A stretch of 64,000 bases of DNA. Origin: Pedobacter frigiditerrae (GTDB lineage: Bacteria > Bacteroidota > Bacteroidia > Sphingobacteriales > Sphingobacteriaceae). The position numbers and the translations under genes are program-made. Where the stretch lies: positions 1,240,001 through 1,304,000 of the forward strand of contig NZ_JAVTSS010000001.1 of the NCBI RefSeq assembly GCF_032678705.1, read 5' to 3'. A model generated the notes under the pieces. That model was not told where the DNA came from, made no database searches, and worked only from the letters and a program-made list of their open reading frames with translations. How positions within the stretch are numbered: position 1 is the stretch's first letter; each line of letters opens with the position of its first letter. Below are positions 35,666-44,141 of this stretch, in pieces.

Positions 35666-36584
35666 ACTAACGTTCGGAATTTTAATGATCAGCTTGCAGG
35701 TGTTTGCAAGTGCAGCTGAAAAAATGGCTGCTGTAATTCCTAGTCCCTCAATTGGATTAAGTACAACGGAGGTACTAATTGTAGCCTTATTGATATTCGC
35801 TGCTGTTTTGCTTTTGGTTACTGTTATACTCTTTAATGCTTTTAAAGTTATGCTTAAAGTGCAGGCTGACCCATCCTTATTTAAAAAATATGAGCCTCCT
35901 GTGGCTTTACCTTATGAAGAATGGTTGAGGCAGAAAAAATCAAAACCAAACATCTGGACAAAATTACTTAGCCTAAAACCGCTCGAACAAGAAGCAGATA
36001 TGACAATTCCGCATGCTTACGATGGCATTCATGAATTGGATAATCCAGTGCCAAGATGGTTTAACGTGCTTTTTTATGGCACAATGATTTTTGCGGTAGG
36101 CTATATCTATTATTATCATTTTGCAGATGGACCAAGACAGGATCAGGAATATGAAACCGAAATGGCTAAAGCAACGGAAGATAAAAGAATGTTTTTGGCA
36201 AAAGCAGGAGAGAAATTTGATGAAAACTCTGTGAAAGTCGACCCATCATTAGTTGCAAATGGTAAAGCTGTGTTTTTAGCAAACTGTGTGGCTTGTCATG
36301 GCGAAAAGGGGCAGGGCATTGTTGGGCCAAATTTAGCAGATGAATATTGGTTGCATGGCGGAAGCATTAGTGATGTTTTTAAAACCGTTAAATATGGTGT
36401 TCCGGCAAAAGGAATGGCAAGTTGGGAGAAAAACCTAAGTGCTAAAAATATTGCTGAAGTTGTAAACTTTATAGAATCCTTAAAAGGAACCAAACCTGCT
36501 AATGCCAAAGCGCCTCAAGGAGAAAAATACGAAGCAAAATTAACTACGGATACCGTAAAAAATGAAACCAATCCAAAAGGTTAA
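35652..36584 (+). CDS. ccoP: cbb3 oxidase subunit III, single-haem CcoP
   Basis: A 310-residue c-type cytochrome. It has a signal-like first helix, a second membrane segment (STTEVLIVALLIFAAVLLLV) and the CcoP signature HAYDGIHELDNPVPRW. A third helix and one cytochrome c domain with CVACH at 212-216 follow. Classical CcoP has two haem c motifs; only one is present here. The start is the ATG at 35652 (MRKLKLTFG); an upstream in-frame TTG (35628) is less likely. It passes electrons to CcoO/CcoN. ccoG begins inside its 3' end. Confidence 0.93.
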   Translation: MRKLKLTFGILMISLQVFASAAEKMAAVIPSPSIGLSTTEVLIVALLIFAAVLLLVTVILFNAFKVMLKVQADPSLFKKYEPPVALPYEEWLRQKKSKPNIWTKLLSLKPLEQEADMTIPHAYDGIHELDNPVPRWFNVLFYGTMIFAVGYIYYYHFADGPRQDQEYETEMAKATEDKRMFLAKAGEKFDENSVKVDPSLVANGKAVFLANCVACHGEKGQGIVGPNLADEYWLHGGSISDVFKTVKYGVPAKGMASWEKNLSAKNIAEVVNFIESLKGTKPANAKAPQGEKYEAKLTTDTVKNETNPKG

Positions 36585-37932
36585 ACAAGTTAAAAAATGG
36601 GGTAGGGAATTTCTCTACCCTAAAAAACCTTCGGGCAAATTATATACCTACCGAAAATGGGTAAGTTATGTTTTGCTTGCTTGTCTTTTTTCTTTTCCTT
36701 TTGTTAAATATAACGATGAGCAACTCGTTTTATTAAATTTTATTGAACGCAAATTTGTCTTCTTCGGTTTAATTTTTACGCCGCAAGATTTTTATCTTTT
36801 TGCATTGGCGATGTTAATCATGCTTATTTTCATCGTTTGTTTTACCGTGGTTTTAGGGAGGCTGTGGTGTGGTTGGGTTTGTCCGCAAACTATTTTCATG
36901 GAGATGGTTTTTAGACGAATTGAATATTGGATTGAAGGTGATGCCAACCAGCAAAAAAAACTTGATGCGCAAAATTGGACAAGAGAAAAAATCCTTAAAA
37001 AAGGGTTTAAACATTTTCTATTCTTATGTATCTCATTTACAATTGCTAATACCTTTTTAGCTTATTTAATTGGTTCTGATATACTTTATAAAATAATCAC
37101 AGAACCAGTTAGTTTACATATTTCTGGATTTTTATCTATCTGGTTATTTACTTTCATTTTTTATGGTGTTTTTGCTTATGTACGTGAGGTAGTTTGCACT
37201 GTAATTTGCCCTTATGGTCGTTTACAAGGTGTGTTGTTAGATAATCAAAGTTTAATCGTAGTATATAATGAAAAAAGAGGCGAGCCAAGAGCATATCTCC
37301 AAAAAAACAATATCGACTTAACCAAAGGTGATTGTATAGATTGTGGTTTATGTGTACAGGTTTGTCCAACGGGAATAGATATTCGCCAAGGCACACAATT
37401 AGAATGTGTAAACTGTACTGCTTGTATAGATAGTTGCAATGAAGTAATGCTCAAAATTAACAAACCTGCAAACCTTATTGGTTTTTATACACAAGATTTT
37501 ATCCAAAAACAAAAGCCTTATAAATTGGGGATAAAGGCGTATGGTTATGCAGCGGTTTTATTTGTGGTCATGCTGGTGTTTTTTAGCTTAATTTATAAGC
37601 GACAAGATGTGCAAACAACAGTACTTAGAGCAAGTGGAATTTTATATCAAACCCACGAGGATGGCACTGTAAGCAACTTATACAATGCAGAGCTCATTAA
37701 TAAAACCAATAAAGCAATCAAATTTAAATTTAGGTCGGCAAATTCTAAAGATGAGATTAAGTTTATACAAGCACCAGAAACTTTAGCAAAAGAAGGCACT
37801 ACTCATCTTACATTTTTTCTCACTAAAAAACCAGAAAATATAGATGCTTATAAATCTGATGTTGAATTTGAAATAGTAGCTGATGGAAAGGTGATTAGTA
37901 CGGCAAAAACATCTTTTTTTTCGCAACCCTAG
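36562..37932 (+). CDS. ccoG: Cytochrome oxidase accessory protein CcoG (FixG/RdxA)
   Basis: A 456-residue inner-membrane ferredoxin-like protein. It has helices near 30-50, 80-105 and 155-200, a NapH-like WCGWVCPQTIF motif, then two 4Fe-4S sites: CIDCGLCVQVCPTGIDI and CVNCTACIDSC. A C-terminal immunoglobulin-like periplasmic domain closes the chain. CcoG reduces Cu(II) for cbb3 copper centre assembly. It starts inside ccoP (overlap of 23 nt) and ends the operon part preceding a repeat-bearing spacer. Confidence 0.94.
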   Translation: MKPIQKVKQVKKWGREFLYPKKPSGKLYTYRKWVSYVLLACLFSFPFVKYNDEQLVLLNFIERKFVFFGLIFTPQDFYLFALAMLIMLIFIVCFTVVLGRLWCGWVCPQTIFMEMVFRRIEYWIEGDANQQKKLDAQNWTREKILKKGFKHFLFLCISFTIANTFLAYLIGSDILYKIITEPVSLHISGFLSIWLFTFIFYGVFAYVREVVCTVICPYGRLQGVLLDNQSLIVVYNEKRGEPRAYLQKNNIDLTKGDCIDCGLCVQVCPTGIDIRQGTQLECVNCTACIDSCNEVMLKINKPANLIGFYTQDFIQKQKPYKLGIKAYGYAAVLFVVMLVFFSLIYKRQDVQTTVLRASGILYQTHEDGTVSNLYNAELINKTNKAIKFKFRSANSKDEIKFIQAPETLAKEGTTHLTFFLTKKPENIDAYKSDVEFEIVADGKVISTAKTSFFSQP

Positions 37933-37939
37933 TCAGTTT

Positions 37940-37968
37940 GCAGTTGGCAGTTTTCAGTTTGCAATAAG
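37940..37968. repeat. CAGTTTGCA-type short repeat
   Basis: Diverged copies of CAGTTTGCA and CAGTTTTCAG follow each other directly after ccoG. This is another low-complexity repeat at a gene end; no function can be assigned. Confidence 0.4.
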
Positions 37969-38020
37969 CAATGCAATAATCCAAAACTTATAATACATAT
38001 CACATTAAATATAAATAGAA

Positions 38021-38124
38021 TTGAAAACACCACCCCGCCTTTCAGGCACCCCTCCAGAGGAGGGGAATTGCCTAAAACATTCCCTCGACAAGTCGGAGGG
38101 CAGTTGCAACGGGGGCGTTTCAAA
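38021..38124. repeat. 104-bp GC-rich palindromic element before fixH
   Basis: Imperfect terminal inverted repeats (TTGAAAACACCACCCCG and, at the other end, CGGGGGCGTTTCAAA) enclose two hairpins: CCCCTCC-AGA-GGAGGGG at 38049-38065 and one around CCCTCGAC/GTCGGAGGG near 38092-38100. It is much GC-richer than its surroundings. It may be a REP- or MITE-like insertion that separates ccoG from fixH. Confidence 0.6.
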
Positions 38125-38186
38125 TTCAACAATATCACAATTTATCAATACAACAATTTAACAATCCTTATTAAACTACTAAAAAT

Positions 38187-38615
38187 ATGAATTGGGGAAC
38201 AAAAATAATCTTAGGCATGATAGCCTTTATGCTTTTCATTGTGGCAATGGTAGTTTATATGTTTAGTGTACATGGTAATGACGCCTTAGTTGATGAGGAT
38301 TATTATGAAAAAGGCATCAACTACAACAAAGAATACAATGCCACTCAGAATACTATAAATGGTCACCAAGAACCGAAATTAAGTTTGAGTGATAGTCAGT
38401 TGATTATTCAATTAAAAGACAGTGCCTGTTATGAACTTAAATTGATGAGGCCATCAACTGTTAAAAACGATATCAAAACAAAGGGTTTAACCGTAGGTGA
38501 TGCTCATTTGATTCTTATCGACAAAAAAGGCTTGCCAGCTGGTCTTTGGTTTCTAGAACTGAAATGGGAAAGTAACGGCAAGGAATATCAATTTAAGAAA
38601 AGCATCACCCTGTGA
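38187..38615 (+). CDS. fixH: FixH family protein
   Basis: A 142-residue membrane-anchored protein with one N-terminal helix (IILGMIAFMLFIVAMVVYMF) and then the FixH hallmark DEDYYEKGINYNKEYNATQN. A beta-rich periplasmic part ending FLELKWESNGKEY follows. FixH helps cbb3 oxidase assembly with FixG/CcoG and FixI/CcoI. It overlaps the next gene by GTGA. The ccoG-to-fixH gap is 254 bp and repeat-filled; I see no FNR-like box for it, so read-through from ccoNO is likely. Confidence 0.92.
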   Translation: MNWGTKIILGMIAFMLFIVAMVVYMFSVHGNDALVDEDYYEKGINYNKEYNATQNTINGHQEPKLSLSDSQLIIQLKDSACYELKLMRPSTVKNDIKTKGLTVGDAHLILIDKKGLPAGLWFLELKWESNGKEYQFKKSITL

Positions 38616-39313
38616 ACGGATTACCTTTAGCATTTTTACTTGGATTATTAGGAAGTTTGCACTGCGCCGTCATGTGTGGACCGTTAATGTTGAGTCTGCC
38701 ATTAGGTAAGCAAAACTACTATAAATCTGCCCTGCAGCTATTGCTTTATCAATTTGGGCGGATTTTAGTTTACACTGTACTTGGTATGTTAGCTGGATTT
38801 ATTGGGAACAGCATTAGTCTCATTGTCAGCCAACATACCCTGAGCTTAATTGTTGGCGTGTTGATGGTAGTTTTTACGGCATTATATTTCAGTAAAAGAT
38901 ATCTCAAGGTTTTTAGCAACTTTCAATCTAAACTAATTGCGCCAATAAGTAATTTAATGGGCAAAATATATGGCTTACCACTTTGGGGATTTGTTGCTGG
39001 AATGCTAAACGGATTAATTCCCTGCGGAATGGTATACCTTGCTTTGGCAACTGCTTTAAATACGGCAACCATAAAAGACGCCGCCAGTTTTATGTTTTTA
39101 TTTGGCTTGGGAACCACCCCTTTAATGTTGTTGATATCCTTAGGTGGAATTTACCTGAAGAAATACATTCGTTTTAACCCAAACAAGCTCATTCCTTGGT
39201 TCATGTTGTTTTTAGGGGTTTTGTTTATCATGCGAAGTGCCGAATTAGGTATTCCGTTTTTATCACCTAACAATCATTTACAACATAGCGGGCATGTTGT
39301 AGAATGTTTATAA
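38612..39313 (+). CDS. SafE/TauE-type membrane protein of the cbb3 cluster
   Basis: A 233-residue protein with six or seven membrane helices. It opens with the conserved GLLGSLHCAVMCGPL block and has NGLIPCGMVYLAL near 130. This is the sulfite exporter/cytochrome-biogenesis-like group regularly placed after FixH in cbb3 clusters, probably in copper or haem handling. The start is the GTG at 38612, overlapping the fixH stop in GTGA, so the genes are translationally coupled. The family label is not proof of sulfite export. Confidence 0.85.
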   Translation: MNGLPLAFLLGLLGSLHCAVMCGPLMLSLPLGKQNYYKSALQLLLYQFGRILVYTVLGMLAGFIGNSISLIVSQHTLSLIVGVLMVVFTALYFSKRYLKVFSNFQSKLIAPISNLMGKIYGLPLWGFVAGMLNGLIPCGMVYLALATALNTATIKDAASFMFLFGLGTTPLMLLISLGGIYLKKYIRFNPNKLIPWFMLFLGVLFIMRSAELGIPFLSPNNHLQHSGHVVECL

Positions 39314-39347
39314 TGAGCACTTTCTTATTTCGTCTATAAGAAGAATC

Positions 39348-39412
39348 TGATTACTATCAGTTTTCTAGCTATTGTTTGTCATTAATTTAACACTGAGTGC
39401 GAGGTATTTTTG
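39348..39412 (+). promoter_or_regulatory. FNR-like box and -7 element of acetyl-CoA hydrolase operon
   Basis: TGATTACTATCA (39348-39359) and TATTTTTG (39405-39412) are exactly 57 nt apart. The predicted transcript starts near 39419, after the TTG at 39410, which excludes that codon as start and supports the ATG at 39431. Confidence 0.8.
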
Positions 39413-39430
39413 AGTATCAATAAGCATTTA

Positions 39431-40708
39431 ATGGAAAACCACAATTATATTAATGAAGACCAAGCCTTAGCCATTGTAAAATCTGGAGATAGGGTATTTA
39501 TCCACGGAGGAGCGGCAACTCCTATTTGTTTGGTTAATGCTTTACAAAAAAGACATCATCAGCTTAGAGATGTTGAATTAGTGAGTATTACAACATTAGG
39601 TAATGTTAACTTTGATGCCCCTGAACTTAAAAGAGCATTCTATTTCAATTCACTTTTCGTTTCATTAACTACAAGAAATATAGTTAACAGTGAGAATGGT
39701 GATTATGTGCCTATCTTTTTAAGTCAAATTCCTCAGTTATTTCGTAAAAGCATATTACCGATAGACGTGGCCTTAATACAGGTTTCGCCGCCAGATGCAC
39801 ATGGTTATTGCTCATTGGGAACTTCGGTTGATATTGCTAAATCTGCCATAGAAGTTGCTAGACACGTAATTGCACAGGTAAATCCCTTAATGCCCAGAAC
39901 ACATGGTGATGGTTTTGTTCATGTAAAACAAATCGATTCGATGGTTTGGTACAATACAGATTTGCCAGAGGTAAACTACGCAGGTCAGGTAAATGATGTT
40001 GTGGAGAGAATCGGTTATAATGTTGCTTCCTTAATAAGTGATGGTGCTACTTTACAGATGGGGATTGGAAGTATCCCAGACCAAGTGCTTAAAAACCTTA
40101 CTACACATCAAAATTTAGGCATTCATACAGAAATGTTTTCTGATGGCATTATACCATTGCTAGAAAGCGGTGTGATCAACAATAGCAAAAAGAAATTGAA
40201 TGTGGGCAGGTCGGTTACTTCATTTATTACAGGCACACGTAAGCTTTACGACTTTGTAAACGATAATCCTGCAATTAGGGTAATGGATATTGCCTATGTA
40301 AACGATACGAGCATCATTAGGCAAAACCCAAAAGTTACGGCTATTAATAGTGCCATAGAAATAGATATTACAGGACAAGTATGCTCAGATTCTATTGGTA
40401 CACTTCAATATTCTGGCATAGGCGGTCAAATGGATTTTATTCATGGCGCTTCACTTTCTGAAGGTGGTAAACCCATCATCGCCATTCCATCGCAAACCAA
40501 TAAAGGCATCAGTAGGATTGTACCATTTTTAAAAGAAGGGGCGGGTGTAGTAACTACCAGAGGTCATGTGCATTGGATTGTGACCGAATATGGAAAAGTA
40601 AATTTATTCGGTCTGAGCTTAAAACAAAGAGCGAAAGCACTTATTAGCATTGCTCATCCTAACCATAGAGAAAACCTAGAAATCGCCTATAAAAAGAGAT
40701 TCAGTTAA
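39431..40708 (+). CDS. Acetyl-CoA hydrolase/CoA-transferase family enzyme
   Basis: A 425-residue cytoplasmic enzyme of the family including acetyl-CoA hydrolase, 4-hydroxybutyrate CoA-transferase and succinyl-CoA:acetate CoA-transferase. Visible: [10 protein letters not shown], a [18 protein letters not shown] block, [10 protein letters not shown], the catalytic Glu in [22 protein letters not shown] and [12 protein letters not shown] near the end. It would make acetate and free CoA or swap CoA groups in fermentation. Substrate choice cannot be fixed from sequence. It precedes an alcohol dehydrogenase behind a low-oxygen promoter. Confidence 0.87.
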   Translation: MENHNYINEDQALAIVKSGDRVFIHGGAATPICLVNALQKRHHQLRDVELVSITTLGNVNFDAPELKRAFYFNSLFVSLTTRNIVNSENGDYVPIFLSQIPQLFRKSILPIDVALIQVSPPDAHGYCSLGTSVDIAKSAIEVARHVIAQVNPLMPRTHGDGFVHVKQIDSMVWYNTDLPEVNYAGQVNDVVERIGYNVASLISDGATLQMGIGSIPDQVLKNLTTHQNLGIHTEMFSDGIIPLLESGVINNSKKKLNVGRSVTSFITGTRKLYDFVNDNPAIRVMDIAYVNDTSIIRQNPKVTAINSAIEIDITGQVCSDSIGTLQYSGIGGQMDFIHGASLSEGGKPIIAIPSQTNKGISRIVPFLKEGAGVVTTRGHVHWIVTEYGKVNLFGLSLKQRAKALISIAHPNHRENLEIAYKKRFS

Positions 40709-40737
40709 TCAAATTTTCACCTGCTAATAATCATATC

Positions 40738-41772
40738 ATGATACCAAAAACAATGAAAGCCGCAGTGTTGCGTGAATTCGGCAAGCCGCTTACCATAGAA
40801 CAAGTTGAAGTTAAAATGCCTGGCGAAAATCAGGTGTTAATCAAGGTAGTTACCAGTGGCGTTTGCCATACAGATTTGCATGCTTGCATGGGCGATTGGC
40901 CCGTTAAGCCAAAATTGCCACTAATTCCTGGTCACGAGGCAGTAGGTTATGTTGTGGCATTGGGTAGAGGAGTAGAAAATGTAAAAGAAGGCGATGTAGT
41001 TGGTGCGCCTTGGTTATTTAGTGCTTGTGGGCACTGCGAATTTTGCATCACCGGATGGGAGACTTTATGTGAAAGCCAAAAGAATGGAGGGTACAGTGTT
41101 GATGGTGGTTATGCAGAATATGTTGTTGCCGATGCAAGATATGTAGCTCATTTTCCAAAAGGAATAAATTTTTTAGAAATGGCGCCAATTACTTGTGCAG
41201 GTGTAACTGTTTATAAAGGTTTAAAAGAAACTGAAGCTAAACCAGGTGAGTGGGTAGCTATTTCGGGCATAGGTGGATTAGGGCATTTAGCCGTTCAATA
41301 CGCAAAAGCGATGGGTTTACATGTGGCAGCAATTGATGTTTCGGATGATAAATTGGCACTTGCCAAAAGATTAGGAGCCGATTTAACGGTGAATGCATTA
41401 AATGACGACCCAGGTGTTTTTCTAAAAAAGCAAACAGGTGGAATGCATGGCGTTCTGGTTACTGCAGTTTCTCCAATTGCTTTTAAACAGGCATTAACAG
41501 CATTGAGGAGAAAAGGATCAATTTCGCTTAACGGGTTGCCTCCAGGTAGCTTCGACTTGCCAATTTTTGATACCGTATTAAATCGTTATACAGTTAGGGG
41601 TTCTATAGTGGGCACGAGGAAAGACATGCAAGAAGCAATTGGCTTTGCAGTAGAAGGAAAAGTAAAAGCAACTGTACACGCGGCGAAACTAGAAGACATT
41701 AACGAAATTTTAGAACAAATGAAAAAGGGAGAGATTGAAGGTCGTATTGTACTTCAAATTTCTAATCCTTAA
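40738..41772 (+). CDS. adhP: Zinc-dependent alcohol dehydrogenase (AdhP type)
   Basis: A 344-residue NAD-dependent MDR enzyme. Catalytic zinc ligands Cys43 and His66 with Glu67 (PGHEA) are in place. Structural zinc Cys97, 100, 103 and 111 (CGHCEFC...C) are intact, and the nucleotide site [14 protein letters not shown] is present. It reads as an ethanol/acetaldehyde oxidoreductase that would regenerate NAD when oxygen runs out. It is 29 nt after the acetyl-CoA hydrolase gene, in the same low-oxygen operon. An inner ATG (40753) is a possible start. Confidence 0.92.
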   Translation: MIPKTMKAAVLREFGKPLTIEQVEVKMPGENQVLIKVVTSGVCHTDLHACMGDWPVKPKLPLIPGHEAVGYVVALGRGVENVKEGDVVGAPWLFSACGHCEFCITGWETLCESQKNGGYSVDGGYAEYVVADARYVAHFPKGINFLEMAPITCAGVTVYKGLKETEAKPGEWVAISGIGGLGHLAVQYAKAMGLHVAAIDVSDDKLALAKRLGADLTVNALNDDPGVFLKKQTGGMHGVLVTAVSPIAFKQALTALRRKGSISLNGLPPGSFDLPIFDTVLNRYTVRGSIVGTRKDMQEAIGFAVEGKVKATVHAAKLEDINEILEQMKKGEIEGRIVLQISNP

Positions 41773-41795
41773 ATAATCACTTAAAATTTAAAAAA

Positions 41796-42194
41796 ATGGA
41801 TGTTTTATCAGAATCACGATTATCAACAGAATTGCAAGAACTTTACTTGCAAAATAAAGAATGGATGTCTCACGTGTTGTTTTTAGAAGATGAGAATCGT
41901 TTTTTTCAAAAACTTTTTGGGCAAAAATTATTTGTGATTGGAAAAAGCCACACTGCAAAACAAATTAACCTAATTAGTGAGAGCCTTGCAAGTTTGCAAG
42001 AAAAAACGGTGAATTTGAAGAAATTAGTCATCAAACATCAGCATTTGCTGGAAGGAATTTTAAAAGATGCAGAACATATTGTGGGGATTAATTTAATTGA
42101 AGAACATGCAACTATTACCTCAGAAGTGCAAGAACTTTTATTGTCTGATAGGTTGATGAAAAGCAAACTCTTTTTGATGGTAGAAGGAAATTAG
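41796..42194 (+). CDS. Uncharacterised helical protein of fermentation operon
   Basis: A 132-residue protein, nearly all predicted helix. It has heptad-like Leu/Ile spacing (LQELYLQNKEWMSHVLFLED, then LISESLASLQEKTVNLKKLV), and so is probably a coiled coil or four-helix bundle. It lacks a signal peptide or cysteine. It is 23 nt after adhP and likely co-transcribed. No family is recognised. It ends before the second REP-like element. Confidence 0.7.
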   Translation: MDVLSESRLSTELQELYLQNKEWMSHVLFLEDENRFFQKLFGQKLFVIGKSHTAKQINLISESLASLQEKTVNLKKLVIKHQHLLEGILKDAEHIVGINLIEEHATITSEVQELLLSDRLMKSKLFLMVEGN

Positions 42195-42211
42195 AATGTA
42201 AATTCAATATT

Positions 42212-42321
42212 CGTCATTGCGAGCTAAAGCGAAGCAATCTGCCAGTGCGATGGGGAATTTTGAAACCCGACACACAAAGCAGATTGCTTCGGACGATGAA
42301 AAATCGATCCTCGCAATGACG
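42212..42321. repeat. REP-like palindromic element, copy 2
   Basis: Outer arms CGTCATTGCGAG and CTCGCAATGACG, with inner CGAAGCAATCTGC and GCAGATTGCTTCG, frame 110 bp between convergent genes. It is the same family as 1421-1504 but with a longer, diverged centre. Confidence 0.75.
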
Positions 42322-42421
42322 TTTTGGTTTTAATGTAGGGTATTTACATTATTTTACTAAATTATTTTACTAAATATTATCAAACTCAGGGTTTTTACAA
42401 TTTATAGTATTTTATTACTCT

Positions 42422-43276
42422 TTAATCTTCAGGTAATACTAAAAGTGGTAACGTTATACTTTTTGCCATTTGTTGTGTATGGCTACCATTAATAAGTTCT
42501 GCAAACATCCCTTTATGACGATGAATCATTGCCAAGATTTCCACCTGGCCTTTTTCTACTAACCACATTAAGCCATCATTAACACTTTTCTGTTGTATAT
42601 GGCGATAATAGATTTTAGAATAATTGATTTTCCCAGTTACATTTTTCAGGAACAAGTTGGCATCACTATTAGGGTTCTGAATGGTAGAGGGTAAAGCATC
42701 TATATGTGTCAGTAAAACCTCAGGTTCAAATCTGCAGAATAGCCTAGCAATATTTTGTATCGAATTCATATCCCCAATATTAAGGTCTGTTGCAAATGCA
42801 ATCTTTTTAATAAAAGCATAATGTGCCTTTCTAGGAATCAATAGAATTGGAACTTTTGCAGCCTCAATTTGATCTCTACTATTGCTGCCCATCATAAACC
42901 TTTTAATCTCACCAGCTCCAGACAAACCCATTATCATTAAGTCTATTTTTTGTTGTTCGAGCATTTGTTTTATAACGTTTTTTACAGTCCCAGCTGCGCA
43001 AGTATAAATTAAATTAGGAGAGGTTGGTGTATTTAAATTTTCATCCTTAATAATTTTTTCAGCATAAGTTTTAAGGTATTGTTCTGTCTTTAATAACTGC
43101 GCTTGCTCATCATTTTGTGTAGAAATAGCAATCCCATACATGATATTACTTTCTATAGGAATTATGGCATGGCAAATATGAACATCAGCTTTTGCTACCC
43201 TTGCCAATTGAATGGCATAATGAACTGCGTTATCTGCGCAAACAGAAAAATCAATAGGTATAAGAATCTTTTTCAT
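42422..43276 (-). CDS. Tandem universal stress protein (UspA)
   Basis: A 284-residue protein of two Usp domains (about 1-140 and 145-284). It starts MKKILIPIDFSVCADNAVHY and has MGLSGAGEIKRFMMGSNSRD, resembling the ATP-binding GxxGxxxxxxxGS loop of ATP-type UspA. The ATG at 43276 is chosen; an upstream TTG (43294) lies within the -7 element. Usp proteins support survival under starvation and low oxygen. Its divergent neighbour is a YceI operon and both promoters carry FNR-like boxes at the same distance. Two close relatives lie at 46252 and 49265. Confidence 0.9.
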   Translation of the reverse strand: MKKILIPIDFSVCADNAVHYAIQLARVAKADVHICHAIIPIESNIMYGIAISTQNDEQAQLLKTEQYLKTYAEKIIKDENLNTPTSPNLIYTCAAGTVKNVIKQMLEQQKIDLMIMGLSGAGEIKRFMMGSNSRDQIEAAKVPILLIPRKAHYAFIKKIAFATDLNIGDMNSIQNIARLFCRFEPEVLLTHIDALPSTIQNPNSDANLFLKNVTGKINYSKIYYRHIQQKSVNDGLMWLVEKGQVEILAMIHRHKGMFAELINGSHTQQMAKSITLPLLVLPED

Positions 43277-43291
43277 GGCAATTGTTTTACT

Positions 43292-43356
43292 CAAAAATAA
43301 CTTGCGACTTTGAAGCTAATTGTGGGTTAAAGCATATTAAAAAATGATTGTCATTA
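43292..43356 (-). promoter_or_regulatory. FNR-like box and -7 element of the UspA gene
   Basis: On the minus strand, TAATGACAATCA (43345-43356; one mismatch in the first half-site) lies exactly 57 nt, start to start, before TATTTTTG (43292-43299). This is the same geometry as at five plus-strand promoters. Confidence 0.65.
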
Positions 43357-43391
43357 TATATTGATTTTCAGATAATTATGTTTTAAAAAAG

Positions 43392-43456
43392 TGATAAGTA
43401 TCAGTTTTATACCTATTGCTAATCATTACCGCTAGCTAACTATCAAGCTACATTTG
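43392..43456 (+). promoter_or_regulatory. FNR-like box and -7 element of the YceI/porin operon
   Basis: TGATAAGTATCA (43392-43403) and TACATTTG (43449-43456) are exactly 57 nt apart. Transcription would start near 43463, 23 nt before the ATG. Confidence 0.8.
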
Positions 43457-43485
43457 ATTAACAATTAAAACTCAATCATCACCTT

Positions 43486-44112
43486 ATGAAAACTAATCAA
43501 AAACTCCAGTACGGCTGGAACATTTTAAAAATCGCTATTGTAATGTTTATGCTTTCACCACAGGTGATCATGGCTCAAACAGCATATAAGTTAACCTCCT
43601 CAAAAGATAATGCCATTAAGGTTTTGGGTAAATCAAATGTTCATGATTGGACAATGACTGCAAAAGATTTAGAAAGCACTGGCACTTTTAAGTTTAATAG
43701 TCGTGATGAACTGGTTGATTTAACGGCACTCAAATTTACCGTGCTTGCAAAAAGTTTAAAGAGTGATAAAACATCAATGGATAATAGGACTTATAAAAGC
43801 ATAAAAGCTGATGCTTTTCCAAAAATTAGCTATCAACTTACGTTTGCTACAGTTACCATGATTCAAGCAAACAAATATGCTATTCAAACCACTGGTACAT
43901 TAACCATAGCTGGTAAAACACAAAGCATAGGTATGAAAGTAATGGCTTTAGTAAATGCAGATGGCTCTATAACCTGCCATGGAACAGAAAAACTAATGTT
44001 AACCGATTACGGTATAGAGCCACCAAGTTTTATGCTGGGAGCCATGAAAGTTGGTAACGATTTAATCATTCAATTTAATTTAAGCTATGGTAAAACAAGC
44101 CTAGCTAAATAA
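43486..44112 (+). CDS. YceI-family periplasmic protein
   Basis: The 208-residue product has a signal peptide (to about residue 31, VIMAQ) and a YceI lipocalin-like barrel: VLGKSNVHDWTMTAKD, LVDLTALKFTVLAKSLKSDK, TSMDNRTYKSIKADAFPKI and IAGKTQSIGMKVMA. YceI proteins bind isoprenoid-like lipids; the ligand here is unknown. It is the first gene of an operon behind a low-oxygen box, with an outer-membrane protein downstream. Length and motifs are typical. Confidence 0.88.
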   Translation: MKTNQKLQYGWNILKIAIVMFMLSPQVIMAQTAYKLTSSKDNAIKVLGKSNVHDWTMTAKDLESTGTFKFNSRDELVDLTALKFTVLAKSLKSDKTSMDNRTYKSIKADAFPKISYQLTFATVTMIQANKYAIQTTGTLTIAGKTQSIGMKVMALVNADGSITCHGTEKLMLTDYGIEPPSFMLGAMKVGNDLIIQFNLSYGKTSLAK

Positions 44113-44141
44113 CAATACTCATCTCTAAAAAAATACAAATC

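Noticed and set aside
38612..39313. Naming the SafE-like protein a sulfite exporter
   Set aside because: The family label is broad; its place after fixH points to oxidase assembly instead, so no transport substrate is assigned.
39410..39430. TTG start of the acetyl-CoA hydrolase
   Set aside because: It overlaps the TATTTTTG promoter element; the ATG at 39431 follows the predicted transcript start.
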